Shown: positions 1 through 8,697, numbered from the stretch's first letter. The stretch: DNA of 11,271 bases from Larix sibirica (GCA_004151065.3 NWUY0300023161.1:19160-30430); one strand, 5' to 3'. Notes: generated from the sequence alone by a model not told the origin. A program made the numbers and translations.

Positions 1-210
1 AATTTCCGTACAACAACTGCCAATACGACCGTATGTTTCTACTATGATGAAGAGTTGTGTATTTTAACCATAGATCTCCCTAGCAAATCTGGGCCATCCA
101 CACACCTTCACCACTATTTTGTGTTGCCTCATGTGGATCAATCCACTACTGGGTCCAATCTTTGCAACCTTGATTCTGGTTGGCTCTATAGACCTTTTCT
201 CTCCTCCTAG
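1..210 (+). other. Open frame, possible 3' end of an unidentified gene or old coding fragment
   Basis: Frame 1 is open from the first base of the window to a TAG at 208-210, giving 69 codons with no initiating Met, so it would enter from the left. It includes the stretch HHYFVLPHVDQSTTGSNLCN. I do not recognise a family. The sequence is less AT-biased than the next 900 bases, which is mild support for its being a different kind of DNA, perhaps a terminal exon. An open frame of this length can occur by chance, and I see no polyadenylation signal or splice junction that settles it. No function is proposed. Confidence 0.2.
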
Positions 211-1167
211 CCGCTTGCACAATTCTCCCTCCTAGGATCTAAGATCATGATAGGGATTAGCTTTTAAAGATCTTAGAGACAAATCTATATGAATTTATGA
301 TTGTCTTTGGACTTTCTTGAATATATCTATAAATATTATGAACTAACAATGGACATATAACATCATCTCAGACGAATTTCCAAGATCATTACAGTCCATT
401 GAAAATGAGTGAATGTGGATTTAGCAAATAAACAAACAATTTAAAATATCAGGGGTGTGTACATCACAATTCTCTGACATTTAAAGGTATAATTGCGTAC
501 TGAGCTTTAGACTAAATAATTGAACAACTAAAATAAAATGTAAACATATCACAAAACAATATGAATTGGTAGCTTAACATGTACACAAACTAAAACATCT
601 AAAAAATTCAAATACAAAAGGCTTACATACACATCCTGGAAATGGACCAGAGGTCATTAACCTATGAGATCTCTAATAAAATCTTCAATTTTAAATAATA
701 CATGCATTTACAACACACATATGGTTAAACAAGCTGCTCAAAGCTTTTAATTATATGATGAGATAATTACATAGACGTAAAAGATATGGAAAAACATAGA
801 GGAATACAATCTACATAGGAAAAACTATCTTTGTGATGGCTCAGCAGTCTTAATCGCAAAAATGATGTTACAGACACATGGAGTTCTTCGACTCAGTAAT
901 TCCCTAGAGAACCTCTAAAAAACTTTACAGCCTTTAATTATGAGTTTGATGAGCCTTTTATATCCTTCTACCTTATCAGATTTGTTTTTCTCTAACAGTC
1001 TTGTAACTATCTTGTAACTCTATCCCTTTCTTTTTTAACTTTAACCTCTACTTAATAGCCTTGTCACTTTTATCTCTTTTTACTTGAAATTTTCTTTTTA
1101 CCCCTTTCCTGTTAGGATATTTCAATACTCCATCCTTGTCCTACCTAGCATTATTTATTTTTCCTAG
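211..1167. other. AT-rich region with no recognisable gene
   Basis: No frame is usefully open and no retroelement motif is visible on either strand. About 500-800 is very AT-rich. About 1020-1110 is pyrimidine-rich on the plus strand. The nonamer CTTGTAACT occurs twice (1000-1008 and 1011-1019). A TATA-like CTTTTATATCC lies near 955-965 but has no coding sequence after it. It is probably intergenic or an old unrecognised repeat such as an LTR remnant. The region stops at an N (1168). Confidence 0.5.
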
Positions 1168-1168
1168 T
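1168..1168. other. Single N, probable scaffold join
   Basis: An undetermined base separates AT-rich DNA of unknown origin (left) from 50 bases of other unknown DNA (1169-1218), which then abuts the retroelement at 1219. The other two Ns in the window also lie at changes of identity, so each probably stands for a gap of unknown length rather than one ambiguous base. Confidence 0.6.
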
Positions 1169-1218
1169 NATATCTGGTCCCAACCCAATAAGTCAGTCAA
1201 TAGGCAGCATTCTGACGC

Positions 1219-1599
1219 GATGTGGGTGGCCTTGAAAGCATGTCTTCCAACTTATTAGTGTTTCACTTCTTATACTTGATGACTAGATGAAAATGTTTCA
1301 AAAAACACATCCACTTGTAATGTTTGGTTTGTTGTAGCTTACTTTGGGCTTGTAAATACTGCAATGACTGGTGATCTATGTGGATATTGGTTTCCTTGCC
1401 CATCAAATAGTTCTTCCACTTCTTAAAAGCTTGAACCAGGGCATAAAATTCCTTGTCAAAGGTAGGGTAGTTTAAGAATTACCCATGAAACATTTCAGAA
1501 TGATAGCATACTTGCTTACCCACTTGCATCAAAACTAATCCCATGGCATAACCACTTGCATTTGTCTTCACTTTAAAAGGCTTATGCATGTTAGGAAAT
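1219..1599 (-). pseudogene. Ty3/gypsy RNase H domain, decayed and truncated (copy 1)
   Basis: In life this domain removes the RNA strand of the RNA-DNA hybrid during reverse transcription. Minus-strand reading gives KTNASGYAMG, then YPTFDKEFYALVQAFKKW, KETNIHIDHQSLQYLQ, FHLVIKYKK and finally EDMLSRPP. This is the usual Ty3/gypsy order. The family normally has Asp in the first motif (TDASGYA); here the codon at 1560-1562 reads Asn, so the first catalytic acid is lost. The Glu in KEFYALV and the Asp in HIDHQ (about 1374-1376) remain. In-frame stops lie at 1479-1481 and 1263-1265. The reading breaks off at 1219, just after the SRPP motif, where unrelated DNA begins. Confidence 0.9.
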
Positions 1600-2640
1600 G
1601 CGAGAAATGGTGCTTGACTAATCGTTTGTTTTAGCTCGTCGAAAGCTTTCAGTTGATTATTTCCACACTAGAAACTCTTACTGCTCACTGTTATGGCATG
1701 GAGTGGTGCGACCACCATTGAAAATGATGAGATAAACTTCCATAGATACAGTGCCACCTAAACTAAGCTCCTAACTTCAATGAAATTAGAAGGAATTGGC
1801 CATCTTATAATGGTCTCATTCTTTGCAAGGTCTATCTTGAATTCCCTCCATTAATCACATACGCCAAATACACCAATGACTGTTGAGAAAGCTCACATTT
1901 CTTGAGATTAGCCAGCAACTAGTGTTTTCAAAGTCTCTAACACTTGCTTGAGATGTGAAATGTGCTCCTCCGGCCGGGTAGAGATACAACTAGTATCATC
2001 CAAATACACCATAACAAATGAATCTAAATATGGGAACAAATCATCATTCATTAGTCTCATAAATGTAGTTGGTGCATTACATAAACCATAAGACATGACC
2101 AACCATTCATACAAACCTTGCCTTGTCATAAAGGTGGTCTTCTGGGTGTCTTCTTCTTTCACACATACTTGGTGGTATCATGATTTGAGATCCAACTTGG
2201 TGAAGTACTTGGCATGCTACAATTGGTCTAACAAATCTTCAATCTTGAGTAGATGGAACCAATTATTAAGTGCAATCTTGTTGAAATCTCTGTAGTCGAC
2301 ACACATCTTCCAAGTCACATCCTTCTTGGGTACAATGATGATAGGTGATCCTCAAGGTGAGGTTCTTGGTCGAATCACCCCCTACACCAACAACTATTGT
2401 AATTGATTCTTCTCTTCATATGCTTCCAGAGTAGACTATCTATACAACCCAATATTTGGTAATTGGGAGTCAGGCAACAACTGTATCTCATGCTCTAATT
2501 CACTCTTAGGTGGTATCCCTTCAAGTTCCTGGAACATTCCTCTGTATGCCAATAGCAAATCCTCCAACTGATGTTTTTTCTCTTTGGTACATCCCTCCAA
2601 GGACTCCTTTACTCTTACCAATTCATCACCCGACTAATTC
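1600..2640 (-). pseudogene. Ty3/gypsy reverse transcriptase domain, decayed (copy 1)
   Basis: This is the RNA-directed DNA polymerase part of pol. From the high-coordinate end the reading gives [69 protein letters not shown] and FVMVYLDD. The catalytic VYLDD box is intact at 1995-2009. The domain is not functional. In-frame stops follow GLYR, interrupt the PKKD region on its N-terminal side, and split KS/YHQ. Two frameshifts bracket a stretch reading LLANLKKCELSQQSLVYLAY (about 1840-1925). The longest open piece is 1908-2162, which contains the YLDD box. Position 2057 is T here, giving an AGA codon; in the second copy it is a stop. Confidence 0.92.
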
Positions 2641-2649
2641 TCTCGTAAG

Positions 2650-3199
2650 AAAAGCAAAACATATTTCTTACTTGCACTATCAACTTTTTGGTTTGGTTGG
2701 CACTTACTAGTGATATCTTTGATTTAACTTTATGTGCATTGACGATGAACGACTTCCCATCCTTGATCAGGAGGTACTAGTTTTCTCTCCTCATGAAGAC
2801 TACATCCCTCATATACATGTAGGGGCTTCCAAATACTACACCACACATGTCAAAGGGTACTACATCTAACTCCACTTCATCAATAAAATATGCACTTAAC
2901 ACAAATTTGATCTTACCCTATTTTGTAACCTTGATCTTTGTATCCTTGTTTACCCATCCCAATGGATAGGGGTTAGGATGATCATGAAGCTTCAACCCAA
3001 GCTTGTTGACCAGATCGACTGCTATGAGGTTGTCCTATGAACCGAAATTGAATAGAGCATCTATCTTGGTATTCTTGATTTGGGTCTTGATATGCAAGAG
3101 TTTTTCCATCTTCTTCTCTTCCTTGCGATGAAGGATACTAAGATTCACCTCCTTTTGCACTGAATTTCATACAATCTTCTCATCCACATATGAGCTGCT
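2650..3199 (-). pseudogene. Ty3/gypsy aspartic protease region, catalytic triad lost (copy 1)
   Basis: The retroelement protease cleaves the Gag-Pol polyprotein and works as a dimer with a D(S/T)G active site. The expected site lies at 3035-3058, where the minus strand reads ALFNFGS followed by TAG. The Asp is now Asn (3047-3049), the next residue is Phe (3044-3046), and a stop follows at 3035-3037. Flanking sequence fits the family: DNLIAVDLVNKLGLKLHDHP on one side, and VVPFDMCGVVFGSPYMY further on. Other stops occur after KIKVTK and in RREN. A frameshift near 2640 separates this frame from the RT frame. Protease activity is certainly absent. Confidence 0.8.
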
Positions 3200-4248
3200 C
3201 TCTACCTATTTTCCTGAATCTGCGTCTAGAAGGTTTTTCTTCTTGGAATCTTTCTTACAGTTCTTAGGGTTCAAATCTGGATGTAGTTTCCAACACTTTT
3301 CTTCAACGTGACCATCGATCTTACAATGTTTTTTTGGATCCTTGCACTAATGTTTCATGGTTGTAGTCTTCTTATCTTTTCCTTTCCACTTACTCTTCGC
3401 CTCCTTGGAAGTGTCTTGGTTCTCTTTCTGTTTGGAACCACTTAGCTTTCCTTTCTTGTGGCTTATATTCTCCAGGTGCTGTGCTTGCACACATGCCTCA
3501 TCAATTGTCTTGGGCTTGAAGATAATCACTTGATTTTGTAAATGAATATGTAGAACCCCCATATACTTGAGGAGTGCATTTGGATTCTTGGGCGAGATAC
3601 CCAACATAATAGCCATCTTCCTAAATTCGATGGTGTACTCTTGCACACTCTACCCTTTCCTTTGCCTGAAGTAATGCCAATGTATCCATTGGTATTCTAC
3701 ATACCTGATAGGGTAGACTTGGGAATTTATGAGGGTTTTGAAATCCTCCCACTTAGTTACTGGTTGATCACCCACGAACCTAAGCGTATCAGTGTGTATT
3801 TCCCACCAGGTTAATGCATGGCCCTCTAATTACGATTGAGAAAATGAAATATTATGCTCCTCATTTATGTTGTGGATACTAAAATAGGCCTCTAATTTCC
3901 GCAACCAATGATTTAGCTTTAAAGCATTGATCTCACCCATGTAGGGCCAGATATCCACTTTTGTTTCCAACTTAAATAACAACTAGGAAGTGATAATGGA
4001 ACTAAAACTTGGTTGCTATTTCTTGGGCTCTTTCCTCGATTCCTTTTTTGGGTCACGTTTGTTTCTTGGTTTCTTATCTTATTTGATCTCTGAGTTAAAG
4101 CCTCCAAAATCACCAAAAGGTCCAAAATTGCTCTCTAGAGCCACCATGAGGATTGACATATTGCATGAGATATCGGAACTTGTATTTCCAACTTTGTAAA
4201 TAATTGTTTATATTCTCCCACTAATTCTTCACTGGACTCATCCACCAT
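3200..4248 (-). pseudogene. Ty3/gypsy gag, decayed (copy 1)
   Basis: Gag forms the virus-like particle and packages the RNA. I place the start at ATG 4248-4246 (MVDESSEELVGEYKQ), in the context TAGCCATGG, about 90 bases below the LTR edge. A basic stretch follows (PRNKRDPKKESRKEPKK), then the core gag domain: KLNHWLRKLEAYF, LEGHALTWWE, WEDFKTLI and WHYFRQRKG, and after a stop VQEYTIEFRKMAIMLGI. The lysine-rich tail ends at a TAG (3347-3349) just before the zinc knuckle (3293-3346). In-frame stops include 3830-3832 and 3650-3652, and at least one frameshift lies near the N-terminus. The largest open piece is 3347-3646. Confidence 0.9.
3293..3346 (-). other. Degenerate Gag zinc knuckle (copy 1)
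   Basis: Minus-strand reading is CKDPKKHCKIDGHVEEKC. The CCHC knuckle is normally C-X2-C-X4-H-X4-C. Here the C-X4-H-X4-C part is present but the first Cys is six residues away instead of two, as if a few codons including one Cys were lost. A run of T bases on the plus strand (about 3328-3334) lies at the shortened spot. The second copy (7651-7704) is the same. Confidence 0.75.
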
Positions 4249-4325
4249 GGCTACAATTTGAAGACATTTTCTTTATTCTTCCAACTTCTAGATCATGTAA
4301 TTTCCCACAAAACAAAAAAAAACTT

Positions 4326-4336
4326 CTTTGATACCA
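4326..4336 (-). promoter_or_regulatory. Primer-binding site, initiator tRNA-Met type (copy 1)
   Basis: The minus strand reads TGGTATCAAAG. It shares the first eight bases, TGGTATCA, with the common plant PBS complementary to the 3' end of initiator tRNA-Met, then differs by one purine transition. It lies three bases inside the LTR edge placed at 4340 (or eight bases if the LTR ends at 4345), and the gag start follows at 4248. It fixes the element's orientation and the inner edge of this LTR. Confidence 0.85.
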
Positions 4337-4508
4337 ATATGATCTGTAAATTGCCGTGGACATTCCATGAGAACAATTCGCCACAATATATCTTACAACT
4401 TAATTCATTGTGTTAGCTTAATTCCATAGAATGATAAATAAATTTGAACTGAAAGGAAAATAACTAGAGCAAAATAACATATCCACACAAATAACACAAG
4501 ATATACCC

Positions 4509-4538
4509 TGGGAAAACCCATTATTGGGAAAAACCCAA
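4509..4538. repeat. Paired short palindromes in LTR R/U5 (copy 1)
   Basis: TGGGAAAACCCA (4509-4520) is followed by TTGGGAAAAACCCAA (4524-4538). Each is a short palindrome with an A-rich loop, and the two are near-direct repeats. They lie between the TATA box and the PBS, so they would be in the 5' end of the transcript. The same pair is at 8867-8896. Confidence 0.6.
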
Positions 4539-4565
4539 CCAAAAGTGAGGACTATGTCTTACTCT

Positions 4566-4571
4566 TTTATT
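4566..4571 (-). promoter_or_regulatory. Possible LTR polyadenylation signal (copy 1)
   Basis: AATAAA on the minus strand, about 285 bases downstream of the TATA box and inside the LTR. The position suits an R-region signal, but the hexamer is common in AT-rich DNA. Confidence 0.35.
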
Positions 4572-4850
4572 CTCCAATATCCATTGTAAATACAAAGAAA
4601 GCGATACTCACTATGGAGTTACCTCTGATACTATGGCCTACACAACTACTATATGATCTCCTACTTCATTTTTATGCTCTAATATCCACTTCCTTACCGT
4701 TGCTTAGCTATGGAAAAATACAATAACATCAGAAGAAAGGAACCCCTTCTCCTCCTAATGGCCCGATATTTAACATAGCCCGATAATTTGTATGGTTAGT
4801 TTTACAGTTTGTACATGCCTCGACTCTCGATTAGGTTTTGGGTTTTGGAC

Positions 4851-4858
4851 CCTTTATA
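4851..4858 (-). promoter_or_regulatory. LTR TATA box (copy 1)
   Basis: The minus strand reads CATTATAAAGGGTCC, a good TATA box in the U3 part of the LTR, pointing toward gag. No experimental start site is implied. Confidence 0.6.
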
Positions 4859-5247
4859 ATGTTCTTGAAACTCCACACATGTCTAGCTGTACATATGTAG
4901 GTAATGAGAGTTGACATGGAATCCACTTAGTACCATGGTGGTCAACTAGATAGGTCAACTTACATGAGGCATAATTTTTGCATATGAACTCCATTTGAGG
5001 TGATTTTTGGATTGTTGGAAAGGTATTAGAGTGTAGAATTGTGTCATGGGGTATGGTCGTATCGATGAACTTTTGACCCCAAATTATTTTTTTAGACCAT
5101 CAAACAGGTTCCAGAAGGTTCTTGACCCCAAATCTACAAAATGATATCTTCCCATAAATTGGGCCCTACAAGCCAATGCATCCAATCTTTCGACCCCGAA
5201 AGCTCCAAATTGGTGAAAAATCATATAATGATCCATTTCGGATTATA

Positions 5248-5259
5248 CCTCCCCATTTT
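5248..5259 (-). promoter_or_regulatory. Probable polypurine tract (copy 1)
   Basis: The minus strand reads AAAATGGGGAGG, just before the LTR outer edge. In this family the purine tract primes plus-strand DNA and lies next to the 3' LTR. Another purine-rich stretch lies just upstream. A clean TG immediately after it is not seen, so the exact LTR start stays open. Confidence 0.5.
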
Positions 5260-5280
5260 GGGAGGATTTTGGTCCCAAAA

Positions 5281-5281
5281 N
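5281..5281. other. Single N at an abrupt junction, probable gap
   Basis: To the left is the PPT/LTR end of copy 1 (matching 9619-9640). To the right is mid-pol coding sequence at the integrase zinc-binding domain. A complete element needs the integrase core, its C-terminal domain and the polyprotein tail between these points, well over 1 kb. All of it is missing at this base. Confidence 0.75.
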
Positions 5282-5576
5282 TCTAGGCCAATACACATAC
5301 CTTTGTAAGTTAGAAACTGTCTTCCCAACACCAAAATGCCATGTAACTTTGGAGGTGCATGCCTCTCTGGTAAGTTGCAATTTTTCACCTTTAGGAACAC
5401 ATAGCTTGTCTAGATTGTAGAGTAAAGATGATAGTCAGCCTTACAATCAACTTATTCTACATGAAATTGTCCTCGTAGCTACTGAAATACCTCCTTGAAG
5501 TCCTCATCTTTTGTGTATTCCTCTTTCACGGGTAAAAGGTTCAATGTGCATAACAGTCCCCAAAGCTATAATCTTG
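5282..5576 (-). pseudogene. RNase H-integrase linker and start of integrase zinc-binding domain (element 2)
   Basis: It continues the pol reading of the second copy without a break after SRPP: TSKIIALGTVMHIEPF, then KDEDFKEVF, then LDKLCVPKGEKLQL and HFGVGKTVSNLQRYVYWP, ending at the N. These are hallmarks of the Ty3/gypsy segment that leads into the H2C2 zinc-binding domain of integrase. Three reading frames are needed, and stops occur at the GVF/Q boundary, after HVE and before TSY. The first zinc-binding His, expected in the REAHTS-type motif, reads Cys (REACTS); the second His (WHFGV) is kept. The Cys pair would lie beyond the N. It is present only here, not next to copy 1. Confidence 0.85.
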
Positions 5577-5957
5577 GATGTGGGTGGCCTTGAAAGCATG
5601 TCTTCCAACTTATTAGTGTTTCACTTCTTATACTTGATGACTAGATGAAAATGTTTCAAAAAACACATCCACTTGTAATGTTTGGTTTGTTGTAGCTTAC
5701 TTTGGGCTTGTAAATACTGCAATGACTGGTGATCTATGTGGATATTGGTTTCCTTGCCCATCAAATAGTTCTTCCACTTCTTAAAAGCTTGAACCAGGGC
5801 ATAAAATTCCTTGTCAAAGGTAGGGTAGTTTAAGAATTACCCATGAAACATTTCAGAATGATAGCATACTTGCTTACCCACTTGCATCAAAACTAATCCC
5901 ATGGCATAACCACTTGCATTTGTCTTCACTTTAAAAGGCTTATGCATGTTAGGAAAT
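5577..5957 (-). pseudogene. Ty3/gypsy RNase H domain, decayed (copy 2)
   Basis: Identical by eye to 1219-1599, with the same Asp-to-Asn change in KTNASGYAMG and the same two in-frame stops. Unlike copy 1, the reading passes through SRPP into the integrase linker at 5576, so this is the natural continuation of pol. Confidence 0.9.
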
Positions 5958-6998
5958 GCGAGAAATGGTGCTTGACTAATCGTTTGTTTTAGCTCGTCGA
6001 AAGCTTTCAGTTGATTATTTCCACACTAGAAACTCTTACTGCTCACTGTTATGGCATGGAGTGGTGCGACCACCATTGAAAATGATGAGATAAACTTCCA
6101 TAGATACAGTGCCACCTAAACTAAGCTCCTAACTTCAATGAAATTAGAAGGAATTGGCCATCTTATAATGGTCTCATTCTTTGCAAGGTCTATCTTGAAT
6201 TCCCTCCATTAATCACATACGCCAAATACACCAATGACTGTTGAGAAAGCTCACATTTCTTGAGATTAGCCAGCAACTAGTGTTTTCAAAGTCTCTAACA
6301 CTTGCTTGAGATGTGAAATGTGCTCCTCCGGCCGGGTAGAGATACAACTAGTATCATCCAAATACACCATAACAAATGAATCTAAATATGGGAACAAATC
6401 ATCATTCATTAGTCACATAAATGTAGTTGGTGCATTACATAAACCATAAGACATGACCAACCATTCATACAAACCTTGCCTTGTCATAAAGGTGGTCTTC
6501 TGGGTGTCTTCTTCTTTCACACATACTTGGTGGTATCATGATTTGAGATCCAACTTGGTGAAGTACTTGGCATGCTACAATTGGTCTAACAAATCTTCAA
6601 TCTTGAGTAGATGGAACCAATTATTAAGTGCAATCTTGTTGAAATCTCTGTAGTCGACACACATCTTCCAAGTCACATCCTTCTTGGGTACAATGATGAT
6701 AGGTGATCCTCAAGGTGAGGTTCTTGGTCGAATCACCCCCTACACCAACAACTATTGTAATTGATTCTTCTCTTCATATGCTTCCAGAGTAGACTATCTA
6801 TACAACCCAATATTTGGTAATTGGGAGTCAGGCAACAACTGTATCTCATGCTCTAATTCACTCTTAGGTGGTATCCCTTCAAGTTCCTGGAACATTCCTC
6901 TGTATGCCAATAGCAAATCCTCCAACTGATGTTTTTTCTCTTTGGTACATCCCTCCAAGGACTCCTTTACTCTTACCAATTCATCACCCGACTAATTC
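5958..6998 (-). pseudogene. Ty3/gypsy reverse transcriptase domain, decayed (copy 2)
   Basis: Same motifs, stops and frameshifts as 1600-2640; the VYLDD box is at 6353-6367. The one difference is A at 6415 (T at 2057 in copy 1), which turns the AGA codon between TTFM and LMNDD into TGA. This extra stop shortens the YLDD-containing open stretch, so copy 2 has one more lesion than copy 1. Confidence 0.92.
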
Positions 6999-7007
6999 TC
7001 TCGTAAG

Positions 7008-7557
7008 AAAAGCAAAACATATTTCTTACTTGCACTATCAACTTTTTGGTTTGGTTGGCACTTACTAGTGATATCTTTGATTTAACTTTATGTGCATTGA
7101 CGATGAACGACTTCCCATCCTTGATCAGGAGGTACTAGTTTTCTCTCCTCATGAAGACTACATCCCTCATATACATGTAGGGGCTTCCAAATACTACACC
7201 ACACATGTCAAAGGGTACTACATCTAACTCCACTTCATCAATAAAATATGCACTTAACACAAATTTGATCTTACCCTATTTTGTAACCTTGATCTTTGTA
7301 TCCTTGTTTACCCATCCCAATGGATAGGGGTTAGGATGATCATGAAGCTTCAACCCAAGCTTGTTGACCAGATCGACTGCTATGAGGTTGTCCTATGAAC
7401 CGAAATTGAATAGAGCATCTATCTTGGTATTCTTGATTTGGGTCTTGATATGCAAGAGTTTTTCCATCTTCTTCTCTTCCTTGCGATGAAGGATACTAAG
7501 ATTCACCTCCTTTTGCACTGAATTTCATACAATCTTCTCATCCACATATGAGCTGCT
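7008..7557 (-). pseudogene. Ty3/gypsy aspartic protease region, catalytic triad lost (copy 2)
   Basis: Identical by eye to 2650-3199, including the NFG in place of the DSG active site (7393-7416) and the stop directly after it. The shared active-site loss shows the protease was already dead when the two copies separated. Confidence 0.8.
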
Positions 7558-8606
7558 CTCTACCTATTTTCCTGAATCTGCGTCTAGAAGGTTTTTCTTC
7601 TTGGAATCTTTCTTACAGTTCTTAGGGTTCAAATCTGGATGTAGTTTCCAACACTTTTCTTCAACGTGACCATCGATCTTACAATGTTTTTTTGGATCCT
7701 TGCACTAATGTTTCATGGTTGTAGTCTTCTTATCTTTTCCTTTCCACTTACTCTTCGCCTCCTTGGAAGTGTCTTGGTTCTCTTTCTGTTTGGAACCACT
7801 TAGCTTTCCTTTCTTGTGGCTTATATTCTCCAGGTGCTGTGCTTGCACACATGCCTCATCAATTGTCTTGGGCTTGAAGATAATCACTTGATTTTGTAAA
7901 TGAATATGTAGAACCCCCATATACTTGAGGAGTGCATTTGGATTCTTGGGCGAGATACCCAACATAATAGCCATCTTCCTAAATTCGATGGTGTACTCTT
8001 GCACACTCTACCCTTTCCTTTGCCTGAAGTAATGCCAATGTATCCATTGGTATTCTACATACCTGATAGGGTAGACTTGGGAATTTATGAGGGTTTTGAA
8101 ATCCTCCCACTTAGTTACTGGTTGATCACCCACGAACCTAAGCGTATCAGTGTGTATTTCCCACCAGGTTAATGCATGGCCCTCTAATTACGATTGAGAA
8201 AATGAAATATTATGCTCCTCATTTATGTTGTGGATACTAAAATAGGCCTCTAATTTCCGCAACCAATGATTTAGCTTTAAAGCATTGATCTCACCCATGT
8301 AGGGCCAGATATCCACTTTTGTTTCCAACTTAAATAACAACTAGGAAGTGATAATGGAACTAAAACTTGGTTGCTATTTCTTGGGCTCTTTCCTCGATTC
8401 CTTTTTTGGGTCACGTTTGTTTCTTGGTTTCTTATCTTATTTGATCTCTGAGTTAAAGCCTCCAAAATCACCAAAAGGTCCAAAATTGCTCTCTAGAGCC
8501 ACCATGAGGATTGACATATTGCATGAGATATCGGAACTTGTATTTCCAACTTTGTAAATAATTGTTTATATTCTCCCACTAATTCTTCACTGGACTCATC
8601 CACCAT
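7558..8606 (-). pseudogene. Ty3/gypsy gag, decayed (copy 2)
   Basis: Identical by eye to 3200-4248: ATG at 8606-8604, core gag motifs LNHWLRKLEAYF and LEGHALTWWE, stops at 8188-8190 and 8008-8010, the open piece at 7705-8004, and the damaged zinc knuckle at 7651-7704. The frames on the opposite strand in this interval are by-products of the gag sequence. Confidence 0.9.
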
Positions 8607-8683
8607 GGCTACAATTTGAAGACATTTTCTTTATTCTTCCAACTTCTAGATCATGTAATTTCCCACAAAACAAAAAAAAACTT

Positions 8684-8694
8684 CTTTGATACCA
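8684..8694 (-). promoter_or_regulatory. Primer-binding site (copy 2)
   Basis: TGGTATCAAAG on the minus strand, identical to 4326-4336, next to the LTR edge at 8698. It has the same one-base departure from the usual plant initiator tRNA-Met PBS. Confidence 0.85.
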
Positions 8695-8697
8695 ATA

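Larger units (their letters stand above)
4340..5247 (-). repeat. LTR (copy 1), shared 5' LTR of element 1 / 3' LTR of element 2
   Basis: The inner edge is set by the PBS; on the plus strand it begins TGATCTG (4340) or TGTAAATTG (4345). The outer edge is set only roughly by the purine tract at 5248-5259, so length is about 0.9 kb. It contains a TATA box (4851-4858) and, about 285 bases downstream on the minus strand, an AATAAA (4566-4571), the order expected for U3-R-U5. U3 carries the phrase CACCTCAAATGGAGTTCATA, a style common in plant LTRs. Because a purine tract lies on one side and a PBS and gag on the other, this LTR appears to serve two neighbouring elements. The portion above 5059 differs from the second copy; the portion below does not. 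Confidence 0.75.
1219..5280 (-). repeat. First copy of the ~4.1 kb duplicated retroelement segment
   Basis: This segment recurs at 5577-9640. The offset is exactly 4358 bases from 1219 to about 5058. Over that stretch I found one difference by eye: T at 2057 against A at 6415. From 5059 to 5280 I count nine substitutions and two one-base insertions in the second copy. At the left edge the match starts at GATGTGGGTGG; the bases before it (1169-1218) are unrelated to the second copy's continuation (5282-5576). At the right edge the match runs into the N at 5281. The content on the minus strand is PPT, LTR, PBS, gag, protease, RT and RNase H. Confidence 0.95.

Noticed and set aside
2095-2710. 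Plus-strand open frames at 2095-2295 and 2510-2710 (and copies at 6453-6653 and 6868-7068)
   Set aside because: They lie antisense to RT motifs on the minus strand, resemble no family, and are duplicated only because the whole segment is.
3919-4199. Frames at 3919-4125 (minus) and 3990-4199 (plus), with copies at 8277-8483 and 8348-8557
   Set aside because: The gag reading in this stretch is a different minus-strand frame (FKLETKVDI...GEINALKLNHW); both listed frames are shadows of it.
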